From Robiginitomaculum sp. (GTDB lineage Bacteria; Pseudomonadota; Alphaproteobacteria; Caulobacterales; Maricaulaceae): DNA of 64,000 bases. Of the stretch, positions 49,205 through 58,486 are shown piece by piece. The stretch is from assembly GCA_021776565.1 (NCBI GenBank), contig JAJFFQ010000021.1, forward strand, positions 1-64,000. The letters are read 5' to 3'. The translations under genes and the position numbers were made by a program. The notes under the pieces were generated by a model. The model ran no database searches. It saw only the letters and a list, made by a program, of their open reading frames with translations, and was not told where the DNA came from. Each line of letters begins with the position of its first letter. The stretch's first letter is position 1.

Positions 49205-50222
49205 GATATGGCTTTACGGTCTGGGCAATGCGACCGAATATCGAAGCGCCGTCTTTATCTTTCATTTCAATGGTAACGCTGTCATCAAACTTCATAAACG
49301 GTGTTTTGGGCGCACCGTGCTCTATGGTTTCAATCATGCGTATTTCGGCAATACAGGAATACCCTGCCCCGCCCTCAGCGATGGGTTTGCCCGGCCCGTC
49401 ATCCAGTTTGTTTGAGACTGTGCCAGAACCGATAATTGCCCCGGCACCCAAGGGACGTGTTTTGGCCGCATGGGCAATAATCTGGCCAAAGTCAAACGTC
49501 ATGTCCATTCCGGCATTGGCCCTGCCAAACGGTTCGCCATTCAGCCCGACCAACATCGGCAGATGCAATTTACTATCTCGCCAGGCATCGCCCAGTTCCT
49601 CAGGTGTTACCGTCACAGGTGAAAATGCCGATGATGGCTTGGATTGAAAGAACCCAAACCCCTTGCCCAGCTCACCCGGGATAAGACCGCGCAAGGAAAC
49701 GTCATTGACCAGCATGATGAGGCGAATTTTACTGGCCGCGATCTCTGGTGTTGCGCCCATGGGAACATCGTCAACGATGACCGCCACTTCGGCCTCCATA
49801 TCAATGCCCCAGTCCTGATCGTTTTTCATTTCAATATCATCGCGCGGCCCCAAAAAAGTGTCCGAGCCACCCTGATACATCAACGGATCCGTCCAGAATG
49901 TTTCCGGCATAGTCGCACCGCGTGCCTTGCGCACCAGTTCCACATGATTGACATAGGCAGAGCCGTCGGCCCACTGAAAGGCACGGGGCAAGGGTGATGC
50001 ACAGTCGCGTTCGTGAAAACGCTCCACCGGAACCGCACCAACCTCCAGACTTTGCGCCAGTGCCTGTAATTGTGGCCTGGTTTCTGCCCAGTTGTCCAAT
50101 GCTGCCTGCATAGTGACCGCTATACGCCCTGCATCTGTATAACGGGTGAGGTCTTTGGATACGACGACCAAACGGCCATCTCTTCCAGCATTTGGGGCGG
50201 ATTTTAACGATGCAAGTTTCAT
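49197..50222 (-). CDS. fahA: Fumarylacetoacetate hydrolase family protein
   Basis: 341 residues. The metal-binding DMEAEVAVIVDDVP and NDVSLRGLIPGELGKGFGFFQSKPSSAFSPVTVTPEEL are typical of proteobacterial FAH enzymes. FAH cleaves fumarylacetoacetate to fumarate and acetoacetate, the last tyrosine step. Because MaiA and HPPD are in the same window, this assignment is stronger than for a lone FAH-fold protein. It precedes marR in an operon. Confidence 0.85.
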   Translation of the reverse strand: MKLASLKSAPNAGRDGRLVVVSKDLTRYTDAGRIAVTMQAALDNWAETRPQLQALAQSLEVGAVPVERFHERDCASPLPRAFQWADGSAYVNHVELVRKARGATMPETFWTDPLMYQGGSDTFLGPRDDIEMKNDQDWGIDMEAEVAVIVDDVPMGATPEIAASKIRLIMLVNDVSLRGLIPGELGKGFGFFQSKPSSAFSPVTVTPEELGDAWRDSKLHLPMLVGLNGEPFGRANAGMDMTFDFGQIIAHAAKTRPLGAGAIIGSGTVSNKLDDGPGKPIAEGGAGYSCIAEIRMIETIEHGAPKTPFMKFDDSVTIEMKDKDGASIFGRIAQTVKPYHG

Positions 50223-50345
50223 GAAAATACCTTTGCGCAGGTGTAACAGGTGTTACCGTATTGGTGCGCTAAATCAAAGGTGATGGCAAGCAGGGATTGC
50301 GCAGTGTGGTGATTTATTGAGGCCAAGCCTGACCCCAAGTCTATT

Positions 50346-50384
50346 CTTCCCCCGTTAACGGGGGAAGTGACCGCAATAGCGGTC
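50346..50384. repeat. Twin hairpins (22-bp palindrome plus GACCGC/GCGGTC)
   Basis: CTTCCCCCGTTAACGGGG continues to GAAG as a perfect palindrome; one base later GACCGC-AATA-GCGGTC forms a second hairpin. A degenerate relative of the first palindrome is at about 62958-62975, ahead of the inverted copy of the 50427 element, so both belong to one composite repeat. Confidence 0.8.
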
Positions 50385-50426
50385 GATGGGGGGATTGTAC
50401 TGCAACACAAAATTCTCTGAAAACCT

Positions 50427-50496
50427 GCCCCCTCCGTCAGCTTCGCTGACACCTCCCCCGCTCCTTCGACAAGCTCAGGATGAGGGCAGGGGAGGA
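50427..50496 (+). repeat. Dispersed GC-rich palindromic element, copy 2
   Basis: Runs GCCCCCTCCGTCAGC through a GTCAGC-TTC-GCTGAC hairpin to CACCTCCCCCG, then the core TTCGACAAGCTCAGGATGAG, ending GCAGGGGAGG. An inverted copy lies at 63003-63071 and a core-only copy at 39395-39436. Confidence 0.85.
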
Positions 50497-50587
50497 AACC
50501 AAAAGGGGTCGTTAAACCGGACAGCAGTGGAATAAACCGGGTAATGACAATATAGAGTTTGTCTTTATGGATTCTGCAATGCAAAAC

Positions 50588-50617
50588 AAAAAAGGCCGGG
50601 GAATTCCCCGGCCTTTT
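50588..50617 (-). terminator. Rho-independent terminator of the 1090-residue TonB receptor
   Basis: Palindrome GGCCGGGGAATTCCCCGGCC (50594-50613), followed on the minus strand by a T-run. It lies about 35 bp after the receptor stop. Confidence 0.92.
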
Positions 50618-50650
50618 CCGTAATGGTTTTATTAAGCTTTAGAACTGTGC

Positions 50651-53600
50651 CTAGAATTGGGACCTAACACGGAAGGTATAAGTCCGGCCCAATTGCTCCG
50701 TGGCCGTAAAGTAACCAGCGGCATGCTCAAACACGTTGGGCAGACGCTTGGTTATGTTGTTGACACCGAGCTGAACCGTTGTGCCATCACTAACCGTATA
50801 GGCAACAGAGGCATTGTGGATCACCCGGGCACCAAACTTGACGATCTGGTCATTGTCATCCAGCACAAAGGCATTGTTCAGCGTATTAAACACCGGGCTA
50901 TCCTGATAAAGGACACGCCAGAACGCACGCCATGGCCCCATGGTATAGGTGGTATCCAAAGTGCCAGACCATTCCGGGTTGGCAAACGTGTTGTTAGTGT
51001 CTGCGGGCAGGCCGGCCAAAACTTGCAGGCTGTTTTCAAACACCTTGACCACGTTCAGGTTAAAGCCAAGTTCACCCAGATCGCTACCAGTTTTCATCAG
51101 TTTGGTTGCATTCAGAGCATCAGCCACATCAAAGTTATATGTGGTCTGAACCTGGAAACCTTCATACTGTGAGTTACTGGCATTCAGATTGGTAGTTTTA
51201 CCAAATGTCACCTGACCAGCTGCATCCCTGGTAAAGAGACTTGGGCTACAGAATGGATTGTTAGGAAAGCTTGCCGCATCAAAGCAAGCGCCCATGATCT
51301 GCGTCAGGTTAAGGGGCGAAATGCGATCCTTGATCTTGATGTTGAAATAATCAAGCTGAATGTTCAGGTTCGGTATCCAACGTGGACGGATGACACCACC
51401 AATGTTGAAGGATTTTGAACGCTCCGGAAGAAGATCAGGATTACCTTCATTAGCCCCGATAATCGTGGCATTAGCCACATTAGAGGTGAAGGGCTGGGTA
51501 ATACCGATCGCTGCACAATTTGCTGCCCGGTTAGCCGGATTAGGCCCACCGGATATGAATCGTGCATCACACGGGTCATTGGCTTGCAAGAATGCCTGCA
51601 CTGCTGGTGAGAACAGTTCCACCAATGACGGTGCCCGGATTGCCGAAGCGTAAGAGCCACGAACAATAATATCACTGACCGGAGACCAGCGGCCACCAAA
51701 TTCGTAAGCATTAACCGTAGCCGAATTGGCTTTTACACGATCCAGATTGCCAACCCGGTTATTCACCCGGCGGAATGAACCTGTTGCTTCGAGTAGCTCA
51801 AAGCCCGGAATGTTCATGTCAGCACTGACCAATGGGATCAGCACTTCGCCGAACACTTCATAGGTCTTGGACTGACCACCGGTTTCGATAAACGGCGCAG
51901 AGCGCGTAATATCAAGGGCGGTACCCAGACCAGGGGTAAAGACAGCGCGGTCACGGCGTTGCTCAAAACCAACGTTAAAAGCCAGCCAACCGGCAGGCAG
52001 CTCAATGGCATCACCACCAAGGCTGGCGGTAAATACACGCTGGGCAATATTTGAAGAAGTGATACGCGGCGCACCATTGATAAAGGCAATGGCTTCGGGG
52101 CTACCGGCCCCTTCACCAAACAGGTTCAACGGCACACAACCTTCGGCAAAAGAGAAAATGCCAGTTGAAATACCATTGCCTGCAACTTGCGAGTTAAAGC
52201 CGGTGACATTACCAGCCGCAATGTTGGCATTGGCCTGACAGATAATGTCGCCACGGCTGATGTTGGTCAGACCGGAACGGCCAGACCTGTTCAACGCAGT
52301 CAGCGCACCATTCAGATCAGCAGCACCGCCACCATTTACAATTTGTTGCAGCAGGGCATCATCAACCAGCACCGCATCAATGGCATTAAAGAAACGACCA
52401 TCAACAATACCAAATTGGCGAGTTTCAACATCAGCCTGACCGAAAACGGCATCAATGGCCCAGTTGAAGTTACGATCGGCCATTTCAAAGTCACCTTCAA
52501 AACCACCGGCCAGACGCCAGGTGAAGTTCTCGGTGGAGTTCTCACCAGAATTGACGATGTCATTGTTGAAACGGTTCAAACCAAAGGAGGTCAGACCATT
52601 GCCTTCCAATATACCACGCGCCTGGGAGGTCAGGAACGGGTTATTGGTATTAAAGGTCAAGGCAGCTGATGAACCGCCAAAAGCAAAGGTTTGGAAACCG
52701 CCCTGATTAACCAACTCATTAGCATTTGAGTTGGCAAATGTTGATTGCAGGTTAAAACGAATGTCAGGTGTCAGGTCATAATGGGATGTTGACGAAATAA
52801 CGATCCGCTCCAATGGTGAGCGAATTTGCGCAACACTGTCAAAGAAGTCGATACCGCAAGTGCCGCCCTGGGCAAAGAAAAGAGATGAGGCACCAGGCGA
52901 AACACCCGGTACGCAAGTACCAAGCGTGCCATCTGGGTTAAACTCATAGAAATTGCCATCAGCCAAAGACCCAAGACCAATCGATGGAATGGTCAGCGTG
53001 CCCGGAGAAACCGAACCACCAGGGCCAAACAATTGCACCGTCTGGTCAAAGAAGATACGGCGGAAGGTATCAGGATCGCCATCACCATCAACGTCATCCA
53101 GAACACCATCACCATTCAGGTCAAGGTTGCCGAAGTTCACATTATTGGGATCACCGGTAAAAAAGAATGGGCGCTTGTTGAGAAGTCCACCCTGCTGATC
53201 GTTATACTCAACAGAAAGCGAGGTGTTACCACGACCATCGGCAGTGTTGGCACCAAAGACAACCTGTGCCTGGTAGGTCTGGAAGTCACCTTTTTCGGCA
53301 ACGCCATACTGGCCACTGGCTTCAAAGCCTTCATAGTCATCACGAAGGATAACATTAACCGTACCGGCAATGGCATCTGAGCCATAGGTTGCAGCACCGG
53401 CGAGCGGCACAACTTCAATACGATCAACCAGGGCAACAGGGATGGAGTTCATGTCAACCTGCAAACCACCGGCAGAACCAAATGTAATCGGCACGTTGGA
53501 AGAGACAAAGCGTTTGCCATCAACCAGAACCAGAGTGCGCTGAGTACCCAAAGAGAAAAGGTCAACAAAGTTCTGACCAACGGTGAAGGCGTTTTGTGCG

Positions 53601-53923
53601 CCATTGGGATTAAGACCGGCACCAAATGCCGGCACTTCGGCCAAAGCATCAGCGATGTTGGTAAACGCCCGTTTATCGAGCGAATCCTTGTCCAGAGTGA
53701 TGGCCGGGCGAACCGTATCCAGACCGGCACGTTTGATGCGCGAGCCGGTAACCGTGATAAGTTCTTCTGTATCAGCATCATCTGCTGTCTGATCTGTTGT
53801 ATTGGCGGCTTGCGCATAGGCTTGCCCACCAACGCCTAATGCCAGCGCAGAAACGCCAGCCAGTGTTAAAGCACGCAACGAATTCACTCGTTGAGTACGT
53901 CCAAAGATTTTTCCGTATTGCAT
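50651..53923 (-). CDS. Large TonB-dependent receptor (1090 residues)
   Basis: From ATG 53923 with GAGAGGGG upstream. A signal peptide ends near GGQAYAQA (about residue 33). TDQTADDADTEELITVTGSRIKRAGLDTVRPAITL is the TonB-box and plug entry; RIEVVPLAGAATYGSDAIAGTVNVIL is the plug signature. A long barrel ends YTFRVRSQF. At this length, with large loops, it resembles the receptors for glycans or peptides in gamma- and alphaproteobacteria. No neighbouring enzyme gene fixes a substrate. Confidence 0.93.
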   Translation of the reverse strand: MQYGKIFGRTQRVNSLRALTLAGVSALALGVGGQAYAQAANTTDQTADDADTEELITVTGSRIKRAGLDTVRPAITLDKDSLDKRAFTNIADALAEVPAFGAGLNPNGAQNAFTVGQNFVDLFSLGTQRTLVLVDGKRFVSSNVPITFGSAGGLQVDMNSIPVALVDRIEVVPLAGAATYGSDAIAGTVNVILRDDYEGFEASGQYGVAEKGDFQTYQAQVVFGANTADGRGNTSLSVEYNDQQGGLLNKRPFFFTGDPNNVNFGNLDLNGDGVLDDVDGDGDPDTFRRIFFDQTVQLFGPGGSVSPGTLTIPSIGLGSLADGNFYEFNPDGTLGTCVPGVSPGASSLFFAQGGTCGIDFFDSVAQIRSPLERIVISSTSHYDLTPDIRFNLQSTFANSNANELVNQGGFQTFAFGGSSAALTFNTNNPFLTSQARGILEGNGLTSFGLNRFNNDIVNSGENSTENFTWRLAGGFEGDFEMADRNFNWAIDAVFGQADVETRQFGIVDGRFFNAIDAVLVDDALLQQIVNGGGAADLNGALTALNRSGRSGLTNISRGDIICQANANIAAGNVTGFNSQVAGNGISTGIFSFAEGCVPLNLFGEGAGSPEAIAFINGAPRITSSNIAQRVFTASLGGDAIELPAGWLAFNVGFEQRRDRAVFTPGLGTALDITRSAPFIETGGQSKTYEVFGEVLIPLVSADMNIPGFELLEATGSFRRVNNRVGNLDRVKANSATVNAYEFGGRWSPVSDIIVRGSYASAIRAPSLVELFSPAVQAFLQANDPCDARFISGGPNPANRAANCAAIGITQPFTSNVANATIIGANEGNPDLLPERSKSFNIGGVIRPRWIPNLNIQLDYFNIKIKDRISPLNLTQIMGACFDAASFPNNPFCSPSLFTRDAAGQVTFGKTTNLNASNSQYEGFQVQTTYNFDVADALNATKLMKTGSDLGELGFNLNVVKVFENSLQVLAGLPADTNNTFANPEWSGTLDTTYTMGPWRAFWRVLYQDSPVFNTLNNAFVLDDNDQIVKFGARVIHNASVAYTVSDGTTVQLGVNNITKRLPNVFEHAAGYFTATEQLGRTYTFRVRSQF

Positions 53924-54135
53924 GTGCAACCCCTCTCGAAAAAACAAAAAAAACAGGAGCCACGCGGAATCGAAGCCCCCTCCAGAAGATACCCACCAGA
54001 AAAAACTGTCACGATTCAATACAAGAGCGATGAAGGGCTAAATCATCACGATGCGCGTTATAATATTCGACAAACGTATGTTATTTTGCGATAAATGATC
54101 TTCTCAATCCGCAAATCCATCGGTTTCATTCACCA

Positions 54136-55308
54136 ATGGATGACTCGGGTATATTTAATCAGGCACCTCTTTATGGGCCACAGTCTCCAGGGCAAGTTGC
54201 CATGCGCTCTCAAGTAAAAATGAATTCAGAGAAAAGAGAAGAAAGAAGTATATTTTGGTCATTGCTACTTATTTTTGTAATATTGGCAGTAATAATTTCA
54301 ATCCCAAGTTTTTTACGGCCTGAAAACAATAAATATATATATACTGTAATGTTTGCATCATCACTTGGTCTAAATATATTAGCAACATTAGGTATTAGGT
54401 ACTTATTTATTAAGCGACTATATAAATTTTCATTACTGATTGCACTGGCAACAGGAATTGCCATACTCACTGCCATTTTAGAATGGGTAGTGTTTGCACT
54501 TATTCTTTATGCCTTCAGCATTGAGATAAACTGGGAAAATCTTTTCACCCAATTTCTTTTTGATGGCTCGGATGAAGTCTGGTTCATGCTTGCCTGGGCT
54601 GTGCTCTACATTTCTTTTGTTCAAAATTCCAGGGTAAGGCATCAGGCCATGGCTCTGGCCAAGGCCAAGAGTCTGGCGCACCAGGCTGAACTTAGCGTAT
54701 TGCGCTATCAGCTAAATCCGCATTTCCTGTTCAATACCCTGAATTCCCTTTCAGCACTAATCTTAAAAAAACACAATGAGGAGGCTGAAAGTGTTCTGAT
54801 TGGGTTAAGTCGCTTCTTACGCTACACACTTGATAGTGGCAGTACGCAATTGGTCACCCTCGAAGAAGATATTGCCGCACAACGTGATTATCTGGCCATT
54901 GAAAAAACCAGGTTTCAGGAACGTTTGCAGTTAAATTTTGACGTCCCTACCCAATTGTCACGTGCGCTGGTGCCTAGCCTGCTGATGCAGCCAATTGTGG
55001 AAAATGCAATCAAGCACGTTATTGCAAAAAATAAAGACACCAGTGAAATTTCAATCAAGGCTCATGAAGACCAGAACAAGCTGGTCATAACAGTTGAAGA
55101 TAATGGGCCGGGTGTTGCTGACCCTGAAGCCATTCTTGACAATACAAATAAAAAAGTTGGCTTGAAAAACACCGCAGAGCGCCTTGAACTTCTCTACGGT
55201 GATGCGGCCAGTCTGAGATTGCAAAACCGCGCCGAAGGTGGGCTATGCGTAACAATTATCATGCCACTGTATTATGGAAACGAGAATGATAAAAACCCTG
55301 CTGGTTGA
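54136..55308 (+). CDS. LytS/YehU-type sensor histidine kinase
   Basis: 390 residues. Four transmembrane helices lie at about 38-60, 68-92, 98-127 and 146-163. The His_kinase domain carries LNPHFLFNTLNSLSALI with His196; the ATPase domain has MQPIVENAIKHVIAK and VEDNGPGV, then GLKNTAERLELLYG. This class pairs with LytTR regulators, and the downstream gene overlaps it by 23 bp. The first part of the gene (to about 54500) is notably AT-rich compared with its neighbours. Confidence 0.92.
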   Translation: MDDSGIFNQAPLYGPQSPGQVAMRSQVKMNSEKREERSIFWSLLLIFVILAVIISIPSFLRPENNKYIYTVMFASSLGLNILATLGIRYLFIKRLYKFSLLIALATGIAILTAILEWVVFALILYAFSIEINWENLFTQFLFDGSDEVWFMLAWAVLYISFVQNSRVRHQAMALAKAKSLAHQAELSVLRYQLNPHFLFNTLNSLSALILKKHNEEAESVLIGLSRFLRYTLDSGSTQLVTLEEDIAAQRDYLAIEKTRFQERLQLNFDVPTQLSRALVPSLLMQPIVENAIKHVIAKNKDTSEISIKAHEDQNKLVITVEDNGPGVADPEAILDNTNKKVGLKNTAERLELLYGDAASLRLQNRAEGGLCVTIIMPLYYGNENDKNPAG

Positions 55309-56077
55309 TGATGAACCCCTTGCCTTGAGCCGACTTGAACATCTGGCACAAGATATTCATGAGATAGAGATTGTTGGCACTTGCCGTGACGGCGATACCG
55401 CCATTCAGGCGGCCAGCAATCTCAAGCCAGATCTGGTTTTACTGGACATAAAGATGCCCGGGCTGGACGGGTTTGAAGTTGCGCAAGAACTTGGCAAACT
55501 CACCCCGTCGCCTGAGGTGATATTTGTCACCGCTTTTGACCATTATGCTGTACGAGCATTTGAAGTACACGCTTTGGATTATTTGCTAAAGCCCATTGAA
55601 AGAGATCGCCTTATCGACTCGATAAAACTGGTCAAAAAGCGACTTAAATCCCTTAGCTCAGATATGCGCACCGAAGAACTTGGGGCCATTATAAAAAATC
55701 TGCGTGAAGCTCTTGGACAACAACAACGCGATGACAACAGGCGCGCCCTGTGGATTAAGGAAAAAGGGCGCATGGTGCGGATCAACAGCGCCGATATAGA
55801 ATGGATCAAGGCGGAACGGGATTACATTCGCCTGTATATTGGTGAACGCACACATCTTATGCGCAACACGATGAGTGCCATCAGCAAATCTCTGACCCAG
55901 GGGCCGTTTACCCGCGTACACCGCTCGGCAATTGTTAATATCAATTTTGTCAGGCAATTGCGCCTTAGCCCAACTGGCGCACATGTATTACGGCTTAAAA
56001 ACGGTACAGAAATTCCGGTTGGGCGCAGCTATCGTAAAGCTGTTACTGCCGCCCTTCATACGAAGGACAAGTCTTAA
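55286..56077 (+). CDS. LytTR-family response regulator
   Basis: 263 residues from ATG 55286, overlapping the kinase stop by 23 bp. The receiver domain has LLVDDEPLALSRL, phospho-acceptor Asp54 in LVLLDIKMPGLDGFE, and KPIERDRL. A LytTR DNA-binding domain (about 155-260) carries WIKEKGRMVRI, ADIEWIKAERDYIRLYIG and FTRVHRSAIVNINFV. It forms a two-component system with the LytS-type kinase. The stop shares TTAA with the convergent receptor stop at 56074. Confidence 0.93.
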   Translation: MIKTLLVDDEPLALSRLEHLAQDIHEIEIVGTCRDGDTAIQAASNLKPDLVLLDIKMPGLDGFEVAQELGKLTPSPEVIFVTAFDHYAVRAFEVHALDYLLKPIERDRLIDSIKLVKKRLKSLSSDMRTEELGAIIKNLREALGQQQRDDNRRALWIKEKGRMVRINSADIEWIKAERDYIRLYIGERTHLMRNTMSAISKSLTQGPFTRVHRSAIVNINFVRQLRLSPTGAHVLRLKNGTEIPVGRSYRKAVTAALHTKDKS

Positions 56078-58200
56078 AACGTACCTTTGATCCTCAAGGA
56101 ATAAAGACGACCATCGCCGCGCACCCGTAATTGCGAACCACTAACGACGCCAAGATCACGGGTGCCAGAGAAGAAAGTCCGGGTGCGTCGCTCTTTTTGA
56201 TTGAAAATATTATCCACGCTGGCTGTGATTGTAATGCCTTTGATACGTGTCGTCTCAATGAAGGCATCCAGATCACCTGAACCTCGCCTGGTCAGGCTTT
56301 GTTCAAACAAGCGAAACTGACGCCAGGAATTACCGGAGTTATAATCCCACCCCCAGGCCATTTTTAAATCATTCAAATCCTGACGAAAATCCAGTCCCCA
56401 GAATTGCCGCACACGCCCTTCAAAAAACCGCTTCTCACCTGTTACCGGATCAGTGACTGATGAGTCCTGTAAAAACAAGTTAGTATCCAGAGTAGCATTT
56501 TTGAGACCAAAACGATCCAGAGGTATTCGTGCCTCAATTTCAAAAGTAGACCGCCTGGCATTACCAAGATTACCAGGGCCATCCGACGTATTATTGATTG
56601 GCACCCTGCCCTGTACTTCTGAAATCCAAAAATGGCGATATTTGACATTAAGCGACCCCTTGGTACCAAACCTGTGCTCCCATGCCGTTTCAAATTCCCA
56701 GGTACGGTCAGGCTCCAGCTCGGGATTACCTAAATTGGTCTGCGAGTCGCTCAAATTCACATTGGAGACAAAATCAAAAAAGTTGAGTTGGGCAACCTTG
56801 CGTTCAATTGATGTACGAATTTGATCCTTGTCAGTAAAATTCCATGTTGCCGAGAATGACGGTTTCCAGAATTTGAACGTCCGGGCACGGCTGGCATCAC
56901 CGGATTGTGAAATTTTGGACGCTTCGTAACGAAGGCCGGTTTCCAGTGTCCATTTTGATGTTGGAGTATATACCCACGAGCCAAAAAATTCACCGCGATC
57001 TTCGTTTACTTTAGTATTGGAAACAGCAAGTGATATTGGCGTGAAGCCATTGCCAGTATCTTCAAAAATATCCAGCCCGGAATTAAGCGAATTTATTGCG
57101 CCCTCAGACCCCACTTGCAGTGTGTGTTTTGAATTCATTGTCCAGTCATAGAGCAAGCGCAGAATAGTTTCATTCTGGCTTTGATTGCTGTCCACCTGAA
57201 ATGCGCCGGTAAAGCCATTGGCTGAAAAACTTTCAGCAGTATCAAGAAATTTATTAACGCGGTGGGTTTTAACAAAAATTAGCTTGGCCGATCGATTTTC
57301 AGAAAATTTCTTTTCAAAATCTCCACCAACTTCATAGCCATTGCCACTATTGTCCGACGTGTTAAAATCAAACCCGTTGGGTACATCGCCACCGCCGGTT
57401 AAATCGAAGATGCGCGACGTCTCGTTACGATCCCACATCCAGTTCCAGTATTTGCCATTAAGGCGCAAGGCATCGCCGTTGTTGAATTTTTTTTCCATAT
57501 TGAACGTGGGTTGCCATTCACGAAACCAACGCTGGTCTTCTTCTTCGCGGCGCTCAGTCAGGTTACCGGCTGCATCAAAGTTTTCCTCAATACCTTCGGG
57601 GCGGCGGCCTTGGCCATTGCGTTGCAAACTGACGGTAAAGTCGGCATCAAACAGACGCACGGCATAAGTCAGCTCACCGGTTACAAATGCGCGGTCACGC
57701 CACAACCTTGTATTTATACTGAATGTCGTTTGCCCGCCTTCGCTACAATCACAAAGCACCACATTAACCGCCCGGGTCAGGCCGCGCATATCAATACCGG
57801 GCACCGATCCACGGATCAGCTCAATGCGAACAACGCGGCTAAGGGCAATACGTCCCAAAATTTCCTGCAAACCATTGGATTTTGTGCTCGGACGCTCGCC
57901 ATTTATCAGCACATTACCCGCCGCACCGCCAAACCCGCGAACTCGTTCACCATTGTCTATTGAAAATCCGGGAACCTGACGCACCATATCAAGCGCGGTT
58001 ACCGGGTTATAGCTGGCAAAAAAGTCCGGCTCAAAGACCGTAATACCATTGGTGCTGCCACTGCTATTTGCATCACAATCTGTTGCACAACTAACATCAC
58101 TATTTTCCGGTGCGCTCTGCGCACTGCCCATCACAGCAGATGTTGCAAAAAATACAACTGAAAGAGCCGAAGCACACAGTAAATGATTTCTGTTCGCCAT
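56074..58200 (-). CDS. TonB-dependent receptor (708 residues)
   Basis: From ATG 58200. A signal peptide ends near MGSAQS (about residue 29). The plug has FFASYNPVTALDMVRQVPGFSIDNGERVRGFGGAAGNVLINGERPS and RIELIRGSVPGIDMRGLTRAVNVV. The barrel ends LYSLRIKGTF. Two close cysteine pairs occur early (CATDC and CDC), unusual for outer-membrane barrels. Its stop overlaps that of the LytTR regulator, so the pair are convergent partners. The class resembles receptors adjacent to DUF547 proteins. Confidence 0.9.
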   Translation of the reverse strand: MANRNHLLCASALSVVFFATSAVMGSAQSAPENSDVSCATDCDANSSGSTNGITVFEPDFFASYNPVTALDMVRQVPGFSIDNGERVRGFGGAAGNVLINGERPSTKSNGLQEILGRIALSRVVRIELIRGSVPGIDMRGLTRAVNVVLCDCSEGGQTTFSINTRLWRDRAFVTGELTYAVRLFDADFTVSLQRNGQGRRPEGIEENFDAAGNLTERREEEDQRWFREWQPTFNMEKKFNNGDALRLNGKYWNWMWDRNETSRIFDLTGGGDVPNGFDFNTSDNSGNGYEVGGDFEKKFSENRSAKLIFVKTHRVNKFLDTAESFSANGFTGAFQVDSNQSQNETILRLLYDWTMNSKHTLQVGSEGAINSLNSGLDIFEDTGNGFTPISLAVSNTKVNEDRGEFFGSWVYTPTSKWTLETGLRYEASKISQSGDASRARTFKFWKPSFSATWNFTDKDQIRTSIERKVAQLNFFDFVSNVNLSDSQTNLGNPELEPDRTWEFETAWEHRFGTKGSLNVKYRHFWISEVQGRVPINNTSDGPGNLGNARRSTFEIEARIPLDRFGLKNATLDTNLFLQDSSVTDPVTGEKRFFEGRVRQFWGLDFRQDLNDLKMAWGWDYNSGNSWRQFRLFEQSLTRRGSGDLDAFIETTRIKGITITASVDNIFNQKERRTRTFFSGTRDLGVVSGSQLRVRGDGRLYSLRIKGTF

Positions 58201-58486
58201 GAATTTATCCCGTCGCACGAATGAAGCGCATTGGTCGCGCAGCCGGGATGAAACTGCAAGTTACTAAAAAGAAAGGTAAATTAAACTTTGGACAGGAACA
58301 TGAAAGCCTCTGGAAAGGTTAGCTTATAAATGCGAAACGATATTCATCGTAGGTATACAGTTACAAACATAGCAAACGCAAAAGAAGCCATGCCCTAAAT
58401 CACATTCGCGAGAGTATTGGTTTACAGACTTTACCATTGGCGTGACCTATGGCTTTGTGCGCTAAACATTATATAAAAAAGGCAAG

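Larger units (their letters stand above)
50223..50650. other. Gene-free stretch upstream of fah, with palindromic repeats
   Basis: Contains the fah leader, a perfect 22-bp palindrome at 50346-50367, a GACCGC/GCGGTC hairpin at 50369-50384, the dispersed GC-rich element at 50427-50496 and the TonB-receptor terminator at 50588-50617. No gene is seen. Confidence 0.8.

Noticed and set aside
50346-50384. Rho-independent terminator
   Set aside because: The hairpins are not followed by T-runs on either strand; they belong to the dispersed palindromic repeat.
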